Of a stretch of DNA of 64,000 nucleotides, positions 51,607 to 60,892 are shown piece by piece. Source of the stretch: Marinifilaceae bacterium (GTDB lineage Bacteria > Bacteroidota > Bacteroidia > Bacteroidales > Marinifilaceae); assembly GCA_025210485.1 (NCBI GenBank), contig JAOARN010000106.1, positions 39,413-103,412 of the forward strand, given 5' to 3'. The notes below the pieces were generated by a model. That model made no database searches. It had not been told where the DNA came from and saw only the letters and a list, made by a program, of their open reading frames with translations. The position numbers and the translations under genes are program-made. How positions within the stretch are numbered: position 1 is the stretch's first letter; each line of letters begins with the position of its first letter.

Positions 51607-53913
51607 ATGGAAGAATTAAATAAATTATACTCCAAAATAAAATTTTTGAATATTCATCATGGTCTTCTTGAAGCTAAGTTTGGGATTGAGAAAGAGAATG
51701 TAAGAGTTGATCTGAATGGAAATTTAGCCACTACACCACATCCTGAATTTTTAGGCGATAAACTCGAAAATCCATATTATACTACTGATTTTAGTGAATC
51801 TCAAGTTGAAATGATTACACCACCTATGGATAGTATTGAAGAGGTACATGGTTTTATAAGTACCCTTCATGATATGCTTAGTGAGAAGTTGGATGGTGAA
51901 TTGCTGTGGCCTCAAAGTATTCCGCCCATACTCCCAAATGAAGAAGAGATACCTATTGCAAAGTATGGCAGTAAAGGAAGCGAGAAAGAAATTTATAGAG
52001 AGGAATTGGCTTCTAAATATGGTAAAGCACGACAGTTGTTATCAGGAGTTCACTTTAATTTTTCCTTAAATCCTAAATTGGAAAGCCTACTTTATAAGTC
52101 GATTGATTCGAATTTAGATTTTGAGGAATTTAGAAATAATCTCTATCTTAAAATAGTTAGAAATTTTATGAGATTTCGCTGGATTTTGGTCTATTTATTT
52201 GGATGTAGTCCAAAGACAGATCCTGATTTCAAGATGAAATCTCTTAAAACAGGAGGTTTTGTACCTACCAAATGCAGCGATTCTATTTCTATAAGGACAG
52301 GTTCTGCAGGATATAGAAACCCCAAGGATTTTTTTATTTGTTTCGATAGTCTTGATTCTTTCTTTGATTCTGTTAATCAATTAATTGAATCGGGCGATTT
52401 ATTATTGGTTGAGGAATTGTATTTGCCAATTCGACTTAAGTTTGATAAGGATAATAGATTATCGCATCTTGAATTAAGAATTGTGGATTTAAAACCAGAG
52501 GAAACTTCGGGTGTTAATATTCATGAATTAAGATTTAATCATGTATTCCTACTATTCTGCTTATTTTATAAAGAGAATAAAAAATGCTCTGAAGAGGATC
52601 AAGTGATATCAACATACAATCATGATAAAATAGCCTGTTGTGGATTAGATCCGAATCTCGAAATCTTTAATCTAGATGGTGAGAAAGCTAATGTTAGGGA
52701 GGTAGTTAAAAATCTTTTTAATGAAATCCAAGATTTTGCTGTTTCTACCGATATACTAGGAGATGAAAAGTATTGTGAGTCTATCGAGTTTGTTAAATCT
52801 ATGCTTGAAGGAAATGAAGTATTGTTTGCCGAAAGAGTAAGAGACCAGGTTAATAAATACGGGTATATCGATTATCATCTAAATAAAGCAAAGCAGCATA
52901 GGGATAAAAGTTTAAAGGAAGGATATAAGTTTCATGGTTTTGAAGATATGGAGCTTTCTACTCAATTATTAATGAAGGCTGCAATTGATAAATCAATAAA
53001 TATTGATATACTGGATAAATCTGAAAATATTCTAAAACTCGAAAAGGATAATAAGGTAGAATATGTAAAACAAGCTACAAAAACTTCAGTGGATACATAT
53101 TCAAGTGTATTGATGATGGAAAATAAATCTGTTACAAAAAAAATACTTGACAAGAATAATATAAATAGTCCAAGAGGAAGTGAATATAGCAATAAAGATA
53201 AAGCATATGCCGCATACCTGCATCACAAAAATAAATCAATTGTAATAAAACCTAATTCAACAAACTTCGGGATAGGAATATCTATATTATTAGATAACAA
53301 CTCAGAAGAAACTTATAAAAAGGCTGTAGATATAGCTTTTGAAAATGATAAATTAGTATTGATTGAAGAATTTATATCTGGAAAAGAATATAGATTTTTC
53401 GTCATAAACGACAAGGTGGAGGGAATTCTTCATCGTGTACCTGCTAATATCAAAGGAGATGGAAAGAGTAGTATACGAGAACTAATCGAAATCAAAAACA
53501 AAAATAGCCTAAGAGGGCAAGGATATAGAACTCCTTTGGAAAAAATAAAAATGGGAGAGGCAGAGTCTATGTTTTTGGCTCAGCAAAAATTGGATTTTGA
53601 CTCAGTTATCGAAAACGATAAAATAGTTTATTTAAGAGAAAACTCTAATATTAGTACTGGTGGCGATAGTATTGATTTTACAGATGAGATGCATCAATCC
53701 TATAAAGATATTGCTGTTGAAGCTGCCAAAGCTTTAGGAGTTAGAATAACAGGCATTGACATTATGATATTAGATATAGCTCAGCCTGCGAATCAGGAAA
53801 ATTATTCAATCATTGAATTAAATTTTAATCCAGCTATTCATATTCATTGTTATCCATTTGTTGGAAAAAATCGCCATTTAAATCATAAAATCATAAAAGC
53901 TTTAGGTTTTTAG
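51607..53913 (+). CDS. gshAB: Bifunctional glutamate-cysteine ligase / glutathione synthetase
   Basis: This 768-residue fusion has a glutamate-cysteine ligase domain in the N-terminal two thirds (GIEKENVRVDLNG near residue 24, SESQVEMITPP, LSGVHFNFSLNP). A C-terminal ATP-grasp domain follows (about residues 500-768), with IVIKPNSTNFGIGISI, VLIEEFISGKEYRFFVI, and IIELNFNPAIH as its magnesium site. The product is glutathione, made in the cytosol. This arrangement is the GshF type. The gene stands alone and ends in a strong terminator. Confidence 0.93.
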   Translation: MEELNKLYSKIKFLNIHHGLLEAKFGIEKENVRVDLNGNLATTPHPEFLGDKLENPYYTTDFSESQVEMITPPMDSIEEVHGFISTLHDMLSEKLDGELLWPQSIPPILPNEEEIPIAKYGSKGSEKEIYREELASKYGKARQLLSGVHFNFSLNPKLESLLYKSIDSNLDFEEFRNNLYLKIVRNFMRFRWILVYLFGCSPKTDPDFKMKSLKTGGFVPTKCSDSISIRTGSAGYRNPKDFFICFDSLDSFFDSVNQLIESGDLLLVEELYLPIRLKFDKDNRLSHLELRIVDLKPEETSGVNIHELRFNHVFLLFCLFYKENKKCSEEDQVISTYNHDKIACCGLDPNLEIFNLDGEKANVREVVKNLFNEIQDFAVSTDILGDEKYCESIEFVKSMLEGNEVLFAERVRDQVNKYGYIDYHLNKAKQHRDKSLKEGYKFHGFEDMELSTQLLMKAAIDKSINIDILDKSENILKLEKDNKVEYVKQATKTSVDTYSSVLMMENKSVTKKILDKNNINSPRGSEYSNKDKAYAAYLHHKNKSIVIKPNSTNFGIGISILLDNNSEETYKKAVDIAFENDKLVLIEEFISGKEYRFFVINDKVEGILHRVPANIKGDGKSSIRELIEIKNKNSLRGQGYRTPLEKIKMGEAESMFLAQQKLDFDSVIENDKIVYLRENSNISTGGDSIDFTDEMHQSYKDIAVEAAKALGVRITGIDIMILDIAQPANQENYSIIELNFNPAIHIHCYPFVGKNRHLNHKIIKALGF

Positions 53914-53948
53914 AAAGCTTTATTACTCGCTCAAATTACTATTTAGCA

Positions 53949-53984
53949 TAAAAAAGGGGTTTTTGAATAAAATCCCTTTTTTTC
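53949..53984 (+). terminator. Terminator after gshAB
   Basis: AAAAAGGGGTTTT pairs with AAAATCCCTTTTT (one G-U pair) around a short loop, with a T-run. Confidence 0.8.
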
Positions 53985-54134
53985 TACACCAATAGATTAT
54001 GATACTGAGATAAAAATTAAAAGCTTTGATGAAAATAATCGAATTTGTCATACAAAAGACAAAGCTTTTGCTAATCATTTTGATATTATAGTAATATTTC
54101 TTTTAATTAGATTTTTACAACAGCTAGATTTTTA

Positions 54135-54142
54135 TATTTTTG
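54135..54142 (+). promoter_or_regulatory. -7 promoter element for ffh
   Basis: TATTTTTG is an exact TAnnTTTG. A TTTT at 54112-54115 takes the place of TTTG, 19 bases upstream. Transcription would begin near 54148, leaving a leader of about 20 bases. Confidence 0.5.
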
Positions 54143-54166
54143 CATGAAAAATAAATGTGAAGTATA

Positions 54167-55495
54167 ATGTTTGAAAATCTTAACGAAAGACTTGAGAAAT
54201 CCTTTAAACTTCTGAAAGGGCAAGGGAAAATAACCGAAATAAATGTTGCCGAGACATTAAAGGATGTAAGACGTGCATTACTTGATGCCGATGTAAATTT
54301 TAAAATAGCAAAATCATTTACTAATACCGTTAAGGAGAAGGCTTTAGGACAAGATGTTCTTACCGCACTGAAACCAAATCAGGTGATGGTGAAAATCGTT
54401 CATGATGAGCTTGCTGACTTAATGGGGGGTACACATGTTGATATAAATACCGAAGGTTCTCCTGCTGTAATCTTAATTGCTGGTTTACAAGGGTCTGGTA
54501 AAACTACTTTTACCGGAAAATTGGCAAACTTGTTAAAAACAAAGAAAAAACATAAGCCATTATTGGTTGCTGGTGACGTATATCGTCCTGCTGCGATTGA
54601 TCAGCTTAAAGTTCTTTCTGAGCAAATTGGAGTTGAAGTTTATACTGATTATGATAGCAAGGATCCTGTTAAGATTGCACAAACTGCTATTGCTCAGGCA
54701 AAATCGAATGGTAATGATATCGTTATAGTCGATACCGCTGGCCGTCTTGCTGTAGATGAGCAAATGATGGATGAGATTGAGGCTGTTAAAAATGCTATCA
54801 ATCCAAGTGAAATCCTTTTTGTTGTTGACTCAATGACAGGTCAGGATGCTGTTAATACTGCTAAGGAATTTAATGACAGACTTGACTTCGACGGTGTTGT
54901 ACTTACAAAACTTGATGGTGATACTCGTGGTGGTGCTGCTCTATCTATTCGTTCGGTTGTAGATAAACCAATTAAATTTGTTGGTACTGGCGAAAAAATG
55001 GAAGCTATTGATGTATTCCACCCTGATCGTATGGCTGATCGTATTCTTGGTATGGGTGATATTGTTTCTCTTGTAGAGCGTGCTCAAGAACAATATGATG
55101 CAGAGGAAGCTAAAAAATTACAAAAGAAACTTCAGAAGAATCAATTTAACTTCAATGATTTTCTTTCTCAGATTGCTCAAATCAAAAAAATGGGTAATTT
55201 AAAGGATCTTGCATCTATGATTCCTGGGGTAGGGAAAGCATTGAAAAATATTGATATTGATGATGATGCATTTAAAGGTATTGAAGCTATCATATATTCG
55301 ATGACTCCTGCTGAAAGAAACGATCCTAAAATGATTAATGGATCAAGAAGAAAAAGAATCGCTGATGGTTCGGGGTCTTCTATTCAAGATGTAAATAGAT
55401 TATTAAAACAATTCGAAGAAACTAAAAAGATGATGCGTGCATTATCTGGAGGTAGCAAGATTGCTAATAAATTAGGAAGAAAGAAAAGAAAATAA
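54167..55495 (+). CDS. ffh: Signal recognition particle protein Ffh (SRP54)
   Basis: This 442-residue GTPase has an N-terminal four-helix domain, G motifs GLQGSGKTT, DTAGRLAVDEQMM and TKLDGDTRGGAALS, and a C-terminal methionine-rich M domain ending in a basic tail (KLGRKKRK). It binds 4.5S RNA and signal sequences and delivers ribosomes to FtsY. It lies 46 bases upstream of folD. It has a good -7 promoter element. Confidence 0.97.
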   Translation: MFENLNERLEKSFKLLKGQGKITEINVAETLKDVRRALLDADVNFKIAKSFTNTVKEKALGQDVLTALKPNQVMVKIVHDELADLMGGTHVDINTEGSPAVILIAGLQGSGKTTFTGKLANLLKTKKKHKPLLVAGDVYRPAAIDQLKVLSEQIGVEVYTDYDSKDPVKIAQTAIAQAKSNGNDIVIVDTAGRLAVDEQMMDEIEAVKNAINPSEILFVVDSMTGQDAVNTAKEFNDRLDFDGVVLTKLDGDTRGGAALSIRSVVDKPIKFVGTGEKMEAIDVFHPDRMADRILGMGDIVSLVERAQEQYDAEEAKKLQKKLQKNQFNFNDFLSQIAQIKKMGNLKDLASMIPGVGKALKNIDIDDDAFKGIEAIIYSMTPAERNDPKMINGSRRKRIADGSGSSIQDVNRLLKQFEETKKMMRALSGGSKIANKLGRKKRK

Positions 55496-55541
55496 TTTAT
55501 TATTGTAAATAAAATAGCTAAACATAACAAATTCTATATAG

Positions 55542-56423
55542 ATGATTCTTATTGATGGAAAAAAGATTTCGGCTGAAGTAAAGCAAGAAATCGCTGCAGA
55601 GGTAGAGCAAATAAAAAAAGAAAATGGCAAAATTCCTCATTTAGCTGCTATTATTGTAGGAGCTGATGGTGCTAGTCAAACATATGTTGCTGCAAAAGTA
55701 AAAGCTTGTGAACAAGTAGGTTTTAAGTCTTCAGAAATTAAATTTGATGAAAATATTACAGAAGAAGAACTTTTAAATGAAATCAAAAAAATCAATCAAA
55801 ATGATGATATTGATGGTTTAATTGTTCAGCTTCCATTACCAAAACATATTTCGGAAGATAAGGTTATTGAAACTATTACTCCTGAAAAAGATGTGGATGG
55901 CTTCCATCCAATTAATGTTGGTAAAATGGTTGCTGGTCTTCCAACATATCTTCCTGCTACTCCTGCTGGAATTGTAGAATTATTGAAAAGATACAAAATA
56001 GAAACATCTGGTAAGAATTGCGTTGTTATTGGACGTAGTAATATCGTTGGTACTCCTATGAGTGTTTTAATGTCCAGAAAAGCTGAGTACGGCGACTGTA
56101 CTGTTACTTTATGTCACTCTAGAACCAAAAATATTGAAAAAATCACAAAAGAAGCTGATATTATAATTGTAGCTCTTGGGTGGAAAGAATTCTTAACTGG
56201 AGAAATGGTTAAAGAAGGCGCTGTTGTAATTGATGTTGGTATTCATAGAGTTAAGTCTGATAAAACTAAGTCTGGATGGAAATTATATGGTGATGTTAAT
56301 TTTGATGAAGTTGCTCCTAAGGCTTCATACATCACACCAGTTCCTGGAGGAGTTGGTCCGATGACAATTGTTTCTTTAATGCAGAACACTTTGCTATCTG
56401 CTAAGAAAGCTATTTATAAATAA
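55542..56423 (+). CDS. folD: Methylenetetrahydrofolate dehydrogenase/cyclohydrolase
   Basis: This 293-residue enzyme has the FolD motifs: [20 protein letters not shown] with the catalytic Lys, [40 protein letters not shown] and [12 protein letters not shown]. It interconverts methylene-, methenyl- and formyl-tetrahydrofolate with NADP. It probably shares the ffh transcript. A strong terminator follows. Confidence 0.97.
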   Translation: MILIDGKKISAEVKQEIAAEVEQIKKENGKIPHLAAIIVGADGASQTYVAAKVKACEQVGFKSSEIKFDENITEEELLNEIKKINQNDDIDGLIVQLPLPKHISEDKVIETITPEKDVDGFHPINVGKMVAGLPTYLPATPAGIVELLKRYKIETSGKNCVVIGRSNIVGTPMSVLMSRKAEYGDCTVTLCHSRTKNIEKITKEADIIIVALGWKEFLTGEMVKEGAVVIDVGIHRVKSDKTKSGWKLYGDVNFDEVAPKASYITPVPGGVGPMTIVSLMQNTLLSAKKAIYK

Positions 56424-56445
56424 TATTTGATTTTTTAAAATCAAA

Positions 56446-56490
56446 GAAAAAAGGAAATCCTGAATTGTATATTTCAGTATTTCCTTTTTT
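56446..56490. terminator. Terminator after folD
   Basis: AAAAAAGGAAAT...CTGAA pairs with TTTCAG...ATTTCCTTTTTT, with one internal mismatch. It lies between folD and the converging ABC pair. Confidence 0.85.
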
Positions 56491-56542
56491 TATTAAATAC
56501 CAATTCTTAATTTTCTTTTCAGAATTAGAATAAATATTATGC

Positions 56543-58222
56543 TTAGCATTTTTTATTAATCTTTATATTTTCTATTTCACCATTTTTAAGTTCTATTATT
56601 TTATCTGCATTTTCAACAGTCCTCAATCGATGAGCTATAACAATTACTGTTTTGTCTTTTATCAATTCAGATATTCCTCTTTGAATCAGAGTTTCATTTT
56701 CAACATCTAGAGATGCGCTGGCTTCATCTAGTAAAACTATTGGTGCATCCTTTAGTAATGCTCTTGCTATTGAAATTCTTTGTCGTTCTCCTCCCGACAG
56801 ACTTTGTCCATTTTCCCCTATGATAGTGTCATACCCCTTAGGCATTTTGTTTACAAAATTATCGCACTGTGCTAGTTTTGCGGCTTTTATTATATCTGTC
56901 ATACTTGCATCTTTTCTTCCTATCTTTATATTATCATAAATTGATGCATTAAATAAAGTCACATCTTGAAATACAATCGAATAATGTTTTAGTAATTCTT
57001 CTGGATCTATATTTTTTATGTCGGTTCCTCCTAATTTTATGCTCCCGGAATTTATGTCCCAAAATCTTGCAGCTAATTTGGCTATTGTACTTTTACCACA
57101 TCCTGATGGACCAACTAATGCCGTCACTTCTCCTTGTATAGCTGTAAAACTTATTCCATTTAGTACCGATTTACCTGTTTGATATTCAAAGTTTACATTA
57201 TCAAAATCAATATCAAATTTATTAATCTCTACACCTGCAGAACCTTCTTGTGTTGGAAGCGAATTTATTTCACGAGATCGGTTTATTCTAACATCCAAGA
57301 ATAACAAAGCAGCTAGATGATTAAATACATCATTAATTGGTTGATAAACTGTAGTAGATACCATAAGGAAAATAAGAAGGGTGAAAATATCTGTCTGAGA
57401 TTTATTTATCATAAGTATTCCCGTGATTGCAACTGAAGCCATTCCAAGTTTTAAAATTGATTGAGCTCCGTTAACCATAGTACCAGCTAGCAATTCACTT
57501 TTGATTAAGTTTTTTTCATATTGATTTAAATCAATTTCTAGATTTTCAATATAGTTTTCTTCTTGGCTGAATGATTTTATTTCTTGGATGTATTCTATAC
57601 CTTCATTTATTCTTTCGCTTACTTGACGTTTGCTCCAGTATTGTTTTTTATTATTTTTATTGAGAACCGATCTTGATATAAGTAGAACAAGAGCAGCAAT
57701 TGGAACTACCCAAAATAAAGCTAAAGATAATTGCCAATTATAGAAAAATAAACCAGTTGCCACAATTGTTATGCTTAGTATTGATGCAAATAGTTGAGGT
57801 ACAGCATGAGAGAAAGTCATTTCTAAATCAGTACAGTCATCCATAATACTAGATGTTAAATCAGATAGGTTTTTCTTTCCAAAAAAGGCAAGAGGCAGTT
57901 TTCTCAATTTTTCCGCCAAATTTATTCTTCTTATTGCACTTTCCTTATACACTTTAGTATATGTATTATTGTATTGTAATAGAGCAACAAAGTATGTTAT
58001 AAGCATAAAAAATATACTTGTTATTATGAAAAATACTAAATCGTTTTTTGCTGAAAATAAACTGTTTACAAGAGGTTTTAGATAACTATCCAGAAATAAA
58101 AATATTATTACGGCAGGGAACATTAAGCAAATGTTTAAAAGGCTGCTTGATAATACTCCCTTTGTAAAATCCTTTGCACCTTGATTTGATAATGCAAATC
58201 TGTTTTCAATATATTTATACAT
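56543..58222 (-). CDS. ABC transporter, fused permease and ATPase (second of pair)
   Basis: This 559-residue protein has six membrane helices (about 25-300), followed by an ATPase domain with Walker A VGPSGCGKST, signature LSGGERQR, Walker B IVLLDEASASLD and switch IAHRLRT. The catalytic Glu is present. Its start overlaps the stop of the upstream ABC gene by eight bases, so the two are surely translated together and probably form a heterodimer. Similar pairs act as drug, peptide or siderophore transporters (YbtPQ/IrtAB group or MsbA-like), and the substrate is not known. Confidence 0.88.
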   Translation of the reverse strand: MYKYIENRFALSNQGAKDFTKGVLSSSLLNICLMFPAVIIFLFLDSYLKPLVNSLFSAKNDLVFFIITSIFFMLITYFVALLQYNNTYTKVYKESAIRRINLAEKLRKLPLAFFGKKNLSDLTSSIMDDCTDLEMTFSHAVPQLFASILSITIVATGLFFYNWQLSLALFWVVPIAALVLLISRSVLNKNNKKQYWSKRQVSERINEGIEYIQEIKSFSQEENYIENLEIDLNQYEKNLIKSELLAGTMVNGAQSILKLGMASVAITGILMINKSQTDIFTLLIFLMVSTTVYQPINDVFNHLAALLFLDVRINRSREINSLPTQEGSAGVEINKFDIDFDNVNFEYQTGKSVLNGISFTAIQGEVTALVGPSGCGKSTIAKLAARFWDINSGSIKLGGTDIKNIDPEELLKHYSIVFQDVTLFNASIYDNIKIGRKDASMTDIIKAAKLAQCDNFVNKMPKGYDTIIGENGQSLSGGERQRISIARALLKDAPIVLLDEASASLDVENETLIQRGISELIKDKTVIVIAHRLRTVENADKIIELKNGEIENIKINKKC

Positions 58223-60002
58223 ATTCTTCTTCCTTTTTTAATTTCCAGTTAATTGATTTGTTATATTCAATCCACATATCTTGATAAAGCCCCCTCTGCT
58301 TAATTAGATTCTTGTGCTGATCTTGTTGTATTATTTCTCCCTCCTGCATTACAATTATTCTATCTGCATTAACAATTGAACTTAATCTGTGGGCAATAGT
58401 CAGTACTGTTTTGTTTCGAGTTAGTTTTTTTAAGGCTACTTGAATTAATTTCTCATTCTCAGGATCTGCAAATGCTGTTGCTTCGTCAAGTATGATAATA
58501 GGAGCATTTTTTAATATAGCCCTTGCAATACATATTCTTTGTTGTTCTCCACCAGATAAATAAGTTCCTTGACTGCCAATAATAGTTTCTATGCCTTGCG
58601 GAAGTTTTTCTATTATATCAGTACACTGAGCTGCTTTAAGAGCTTCTTCTATTTCTTGTTTTGTTGCTTCTTTTTTTCCCAATTTTAAATTCTCCAATAT
58701 TGAGATTTTAAATAATTTCTCATTTTGAAATACAAATGAGATGTTTGACATTAGGACTTTTTTATTTATATTGTTAATATTCTCACTGCCTATTTTTATT
58801 TCCCCTGATTGCAATTCCCAGAACCCTGATATTAATTTAGCAAGACTTGTTTTACCACTTCCCGAAGGACCCACTAAAGCATAGTTTTTGCCTTCAGGAA
58901 TATTTAAGCTGATATTTTTAATTGCGTAAGTATTAGATTTAGAATATTTAAAATGAGCATTTTTAATTTCGATATCAAAATTCTTAATTCTTGGTTTTAT
59001 TTGTTCTGATTTTACTTCCTGTTTTTCATCAATGCATAATTTATTTACCCTATCAATAGCTTGTTTTGCCTGATCCAGGGCATGAATTAAATGCATGCTT
59101 TTCATGATGCTTGAAGCAAATAAAGGGCAAACTAAGACATACAGAAACATATCCATGATTAAATTTATACTAGCTGTGCCCTCATTTATATTTTCGAGAA
59201 GAATTATACAAAGTGGTATTAATATAAAAGCAAAGCTATTTACAATCACAACGTATAAGCTCATTTTTTTATCCCAATATTTAGTATATTGTACTACCAT
59301 GTCTCTATAGTTGATTATGCTTGAATAGAATGAATTAAACGAGAAGATACTTTGCTGAAAAACCTTTACTACAGGTATTCCTCTTACATATTCAACAGCT
59401 TCTGTATTCATTTCTTCTAATGAATTCATATATGATTTCATGAATTCTTTTCCTTTAGATCCTGTCATGCTACTCATTATTAGCATTGTTCCAATTATAG
59501 GAAAAATACATGCTATACCCATTTTCCAATTAATCGAAAAAATCAGTATAGTTATCAATACTGGTGAAATAAGACTTGAGGCTAAATCAGGCAATTGGTG
59601 AGCAATAAAACTGTGGGTAATGCTAGCATTGTCATCAATAACTTTTCTTATTTTGCCACTTGTATTAGAGCTGAAAAATCCTAATCTGTAATTTATTATC
59701 TTCTTCATAGCTTCTTTGCGTATGTTTATTTCTACTCTGAAAGCAACAAGATGAGAGATACTTAAGGATAGAAAATATATAAGTAATCCTGATATTGATG
59801 AAACTAGGGTCCAAATGCTATACTCTATTATTAAATTTGATGAAAAATTGGCTTTGAATATTTCTTTGGCAATCAACCAAATAATTATAAATGTCATAAA
59901 ATTTAAGCATGAGCTTAAGGTACTCAAGGATAAAGATATGCTAAGTAGGTGCTTCCTGCCTTTCATATATCTTTTTAATTTTGAAAATGTATTTAAATTC
60001 AT
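58215..60002 (-). CDS. ABC transporter, fused permease and ATPase (first of pair)
   Basis: This 595-residue protein has six membrane helices and an ATPase domain: Walker A VGPSGSGKTS, signature LSGGEQQR, Walker B IIILDEATAFADPENE and switch IAHRLSS. It has a catalytic Glu like its partner, so both sites look active. The phrase ATAFADPENE is common in paired transporters of the YbtPQ/IrtAB type. It is expressed from the strand of the TetR gene, 71 bases downstream of it. That gap contains a likely operator. Confidence 0.88.
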   Translation of the reverse strand: MNLNTFSKLKRYMKGRKHLLSISLSLSTLSSCLNFMTFIIIWLIAKEIFKANFSSNLIIEYSIWTLVSSISGLLIYFLSLSISHLVAFRVEINIRKEAMKKIINYRLGFFSSNTSGKIRKVIDDNASITHSFIAHQLPDLASSLISPVLITILIFSINWKMGIACIFPIIGTMLIMSSMTGSKGKEFMKSYMNSLEEMNTEAVEYVRGIPVVKVFQQSIFSFNSFYSSIINYRDMVVQYTKYWDKKMSLYVVIVNSFAFILIPLCIILLENINEGTASINLIMDMFLYVLVCPLFASSIMKSMHLIHALDQAKQAIDRVNKLCIDEKQEVKSEQIKPRIKNFDIEIKNAHFKYSKSNTYAIKNISLNIPEGKNYALVGPSGSGKTSLAKLISGFWELQSGEIKIGSENINNINKKVLMSNISFVFQNEKLFKISILENLKLGKKEATKQEIEEALKAAQCTDIIEKLPQGIETIIGSQGTYLSGGEQQRICIARAILKNAPIIILDEATAFADPENEKLIQVALKKLTRNKTVLTIAHRLSSIVNADRIIVMQEGEIIQQDQHKNLIKQRGLYQDMWIEYNKSINWKLKKEEEYV

Positions 60003-60040
60003 ATGATGAAAATTATTATTAAAAACTCGCTTTCAAAAAA

Positions 60041-60051
60041 GAACAGTGTTC
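60041..60051. promoter_or_regulatory. Candidate TetR operator upstream of the ABC pair
   Basis: GAACAGTGTTC is an inverted repeat (GAAC-N3-GTTC), and a second TGTTCA-like copy follows at 60057-60062. It lies in the 71-base gap between the TetR gene and the first ABC gene. A role as TetR operator is inferred. Confidence 0.4.
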
Positions 60052-60073
60052 ACTTTTGTTCATAAAAAAAAGA

Positions 60074-60685
60074 TTATGCTCCCATAATCTTTTTCCATCC
60101 GGCTGTTGTAAATGCCATATATTCTCTGATAAATTGTTTTGTTTCCGTTTCGCTTAGGTCGTGGGAGACTATTTCACCTATGCTCGTCAACCAACTCGAG
60201 CTAAGTGTATGTATGAAAAAATCTGATATATTGATATTTATATTCGGATATTTTTCTTTCATCTTTTTCAGATATGTATATCCGATTTTTTCGTGTCTGT
60301 CTGAATATTCATATATAAAATTTTCGAATGAAGAACCTGATGACTTGAACATAAGTAATTTAAGCTCTTCTTTGTATTTGAAAACTAGATTTAGAAACAT
60401 ATTATTGTAAACCTCTTGATATTTAACAGATTCGAATATGGCGATATTTAGGTATTCAGCTTTGTTGTGATCTTCTAAAATTTGATCTAAACAATTTATA
60501 ACAGGTTTTAAAATAGTATCTAAAATTTCGTTTTTATCTCTGAAGTAATTGTAGATATTACTTAAACTCACATTGGATTTAGATGCTATTCCTCTCATGG
60601 ATGTTGATTTAAAACCTTTTTCGAAAAACTCCTCCTTTGCTACCCTTAGTATTAAGTCTCTTATTTCTTCTTTCTTTGTCTGCAT
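60074..60685 (-). CDS. TetR-family transcriptional regulator
   Basis: This 203-residue protein has an N-terminal TetR helix-turn-helix: LILRVAKEEFFEKGFKSTSMRGIASKSNVSLSNIYNYFRDKNEIL. The C-terminal ligand-binding region is unlike any I recognise. It is immediately upstream of the ABC pair on the same strand, and both its own upstream region and the 71-base gap downstream are suited to autoregulation. Local repression of the ABC genes is likely but inferred. Confidence 0.9.
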   Translation of the reverse strand: MQTKKEEIRDLILRVAKEEFFEKGFKSTSMRGIASKSNVSLSNIYNYFRDKNEILDTILKPVINCLDQILEDHNKAEYLNIAIFESVKYQEVYNNMFLNLVFKYKEELKLLMFKSSGSSFENFIYEYSDRHEKIGYTYLKKMKEKYPNININISDFFIHTLSSSWLTSIGEIVSHDLSETETKQFIREYMAFTTAGWKKIMGA

Positions 60686-60707
60686 AAATAAAAATCATTG
60701 ATAAATA

Positions 60708-60739
60708 CAAAACTATTGTACATAAGAGGCTATTGCAAT
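60708..60739 (-). promoter_or_regulatory. Promoter of the TetR-ABC operon
   Basis: On the minus strand ATTG (60739-60736, three of four in TTTG) and TAGTTTTG (60715-60708) are 20 bases apart. Transcription would begin near 60702, 17 bases before the ATG. Confidence 0.55.
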
Positions 60740-60794
60740 ACCAAAATGTAGGTAAAAAATATATGGATATTATACTGTAATTATATTTGTGCAT

Positions 60795-60841
60795 AAAAAA
60801 AAGCCCCACAGACGAAACTGTAATGTTTTATCTATAGGGCT
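60795..60841 (-). terminator. Terminator of the paralogous lipoprotein operon
   Basis: On the minus strand AGCCC pairs with GGGCT, with an inner ACAG/CTGT helix, followed by a run of eight T. It ends the operon before the TetR promoter. Confidence 0.7.
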
Positions 60842-60892
60842 AATTCACTTTATGAATGGACTATTATACGAATTTTTTAATATTTACAATTT

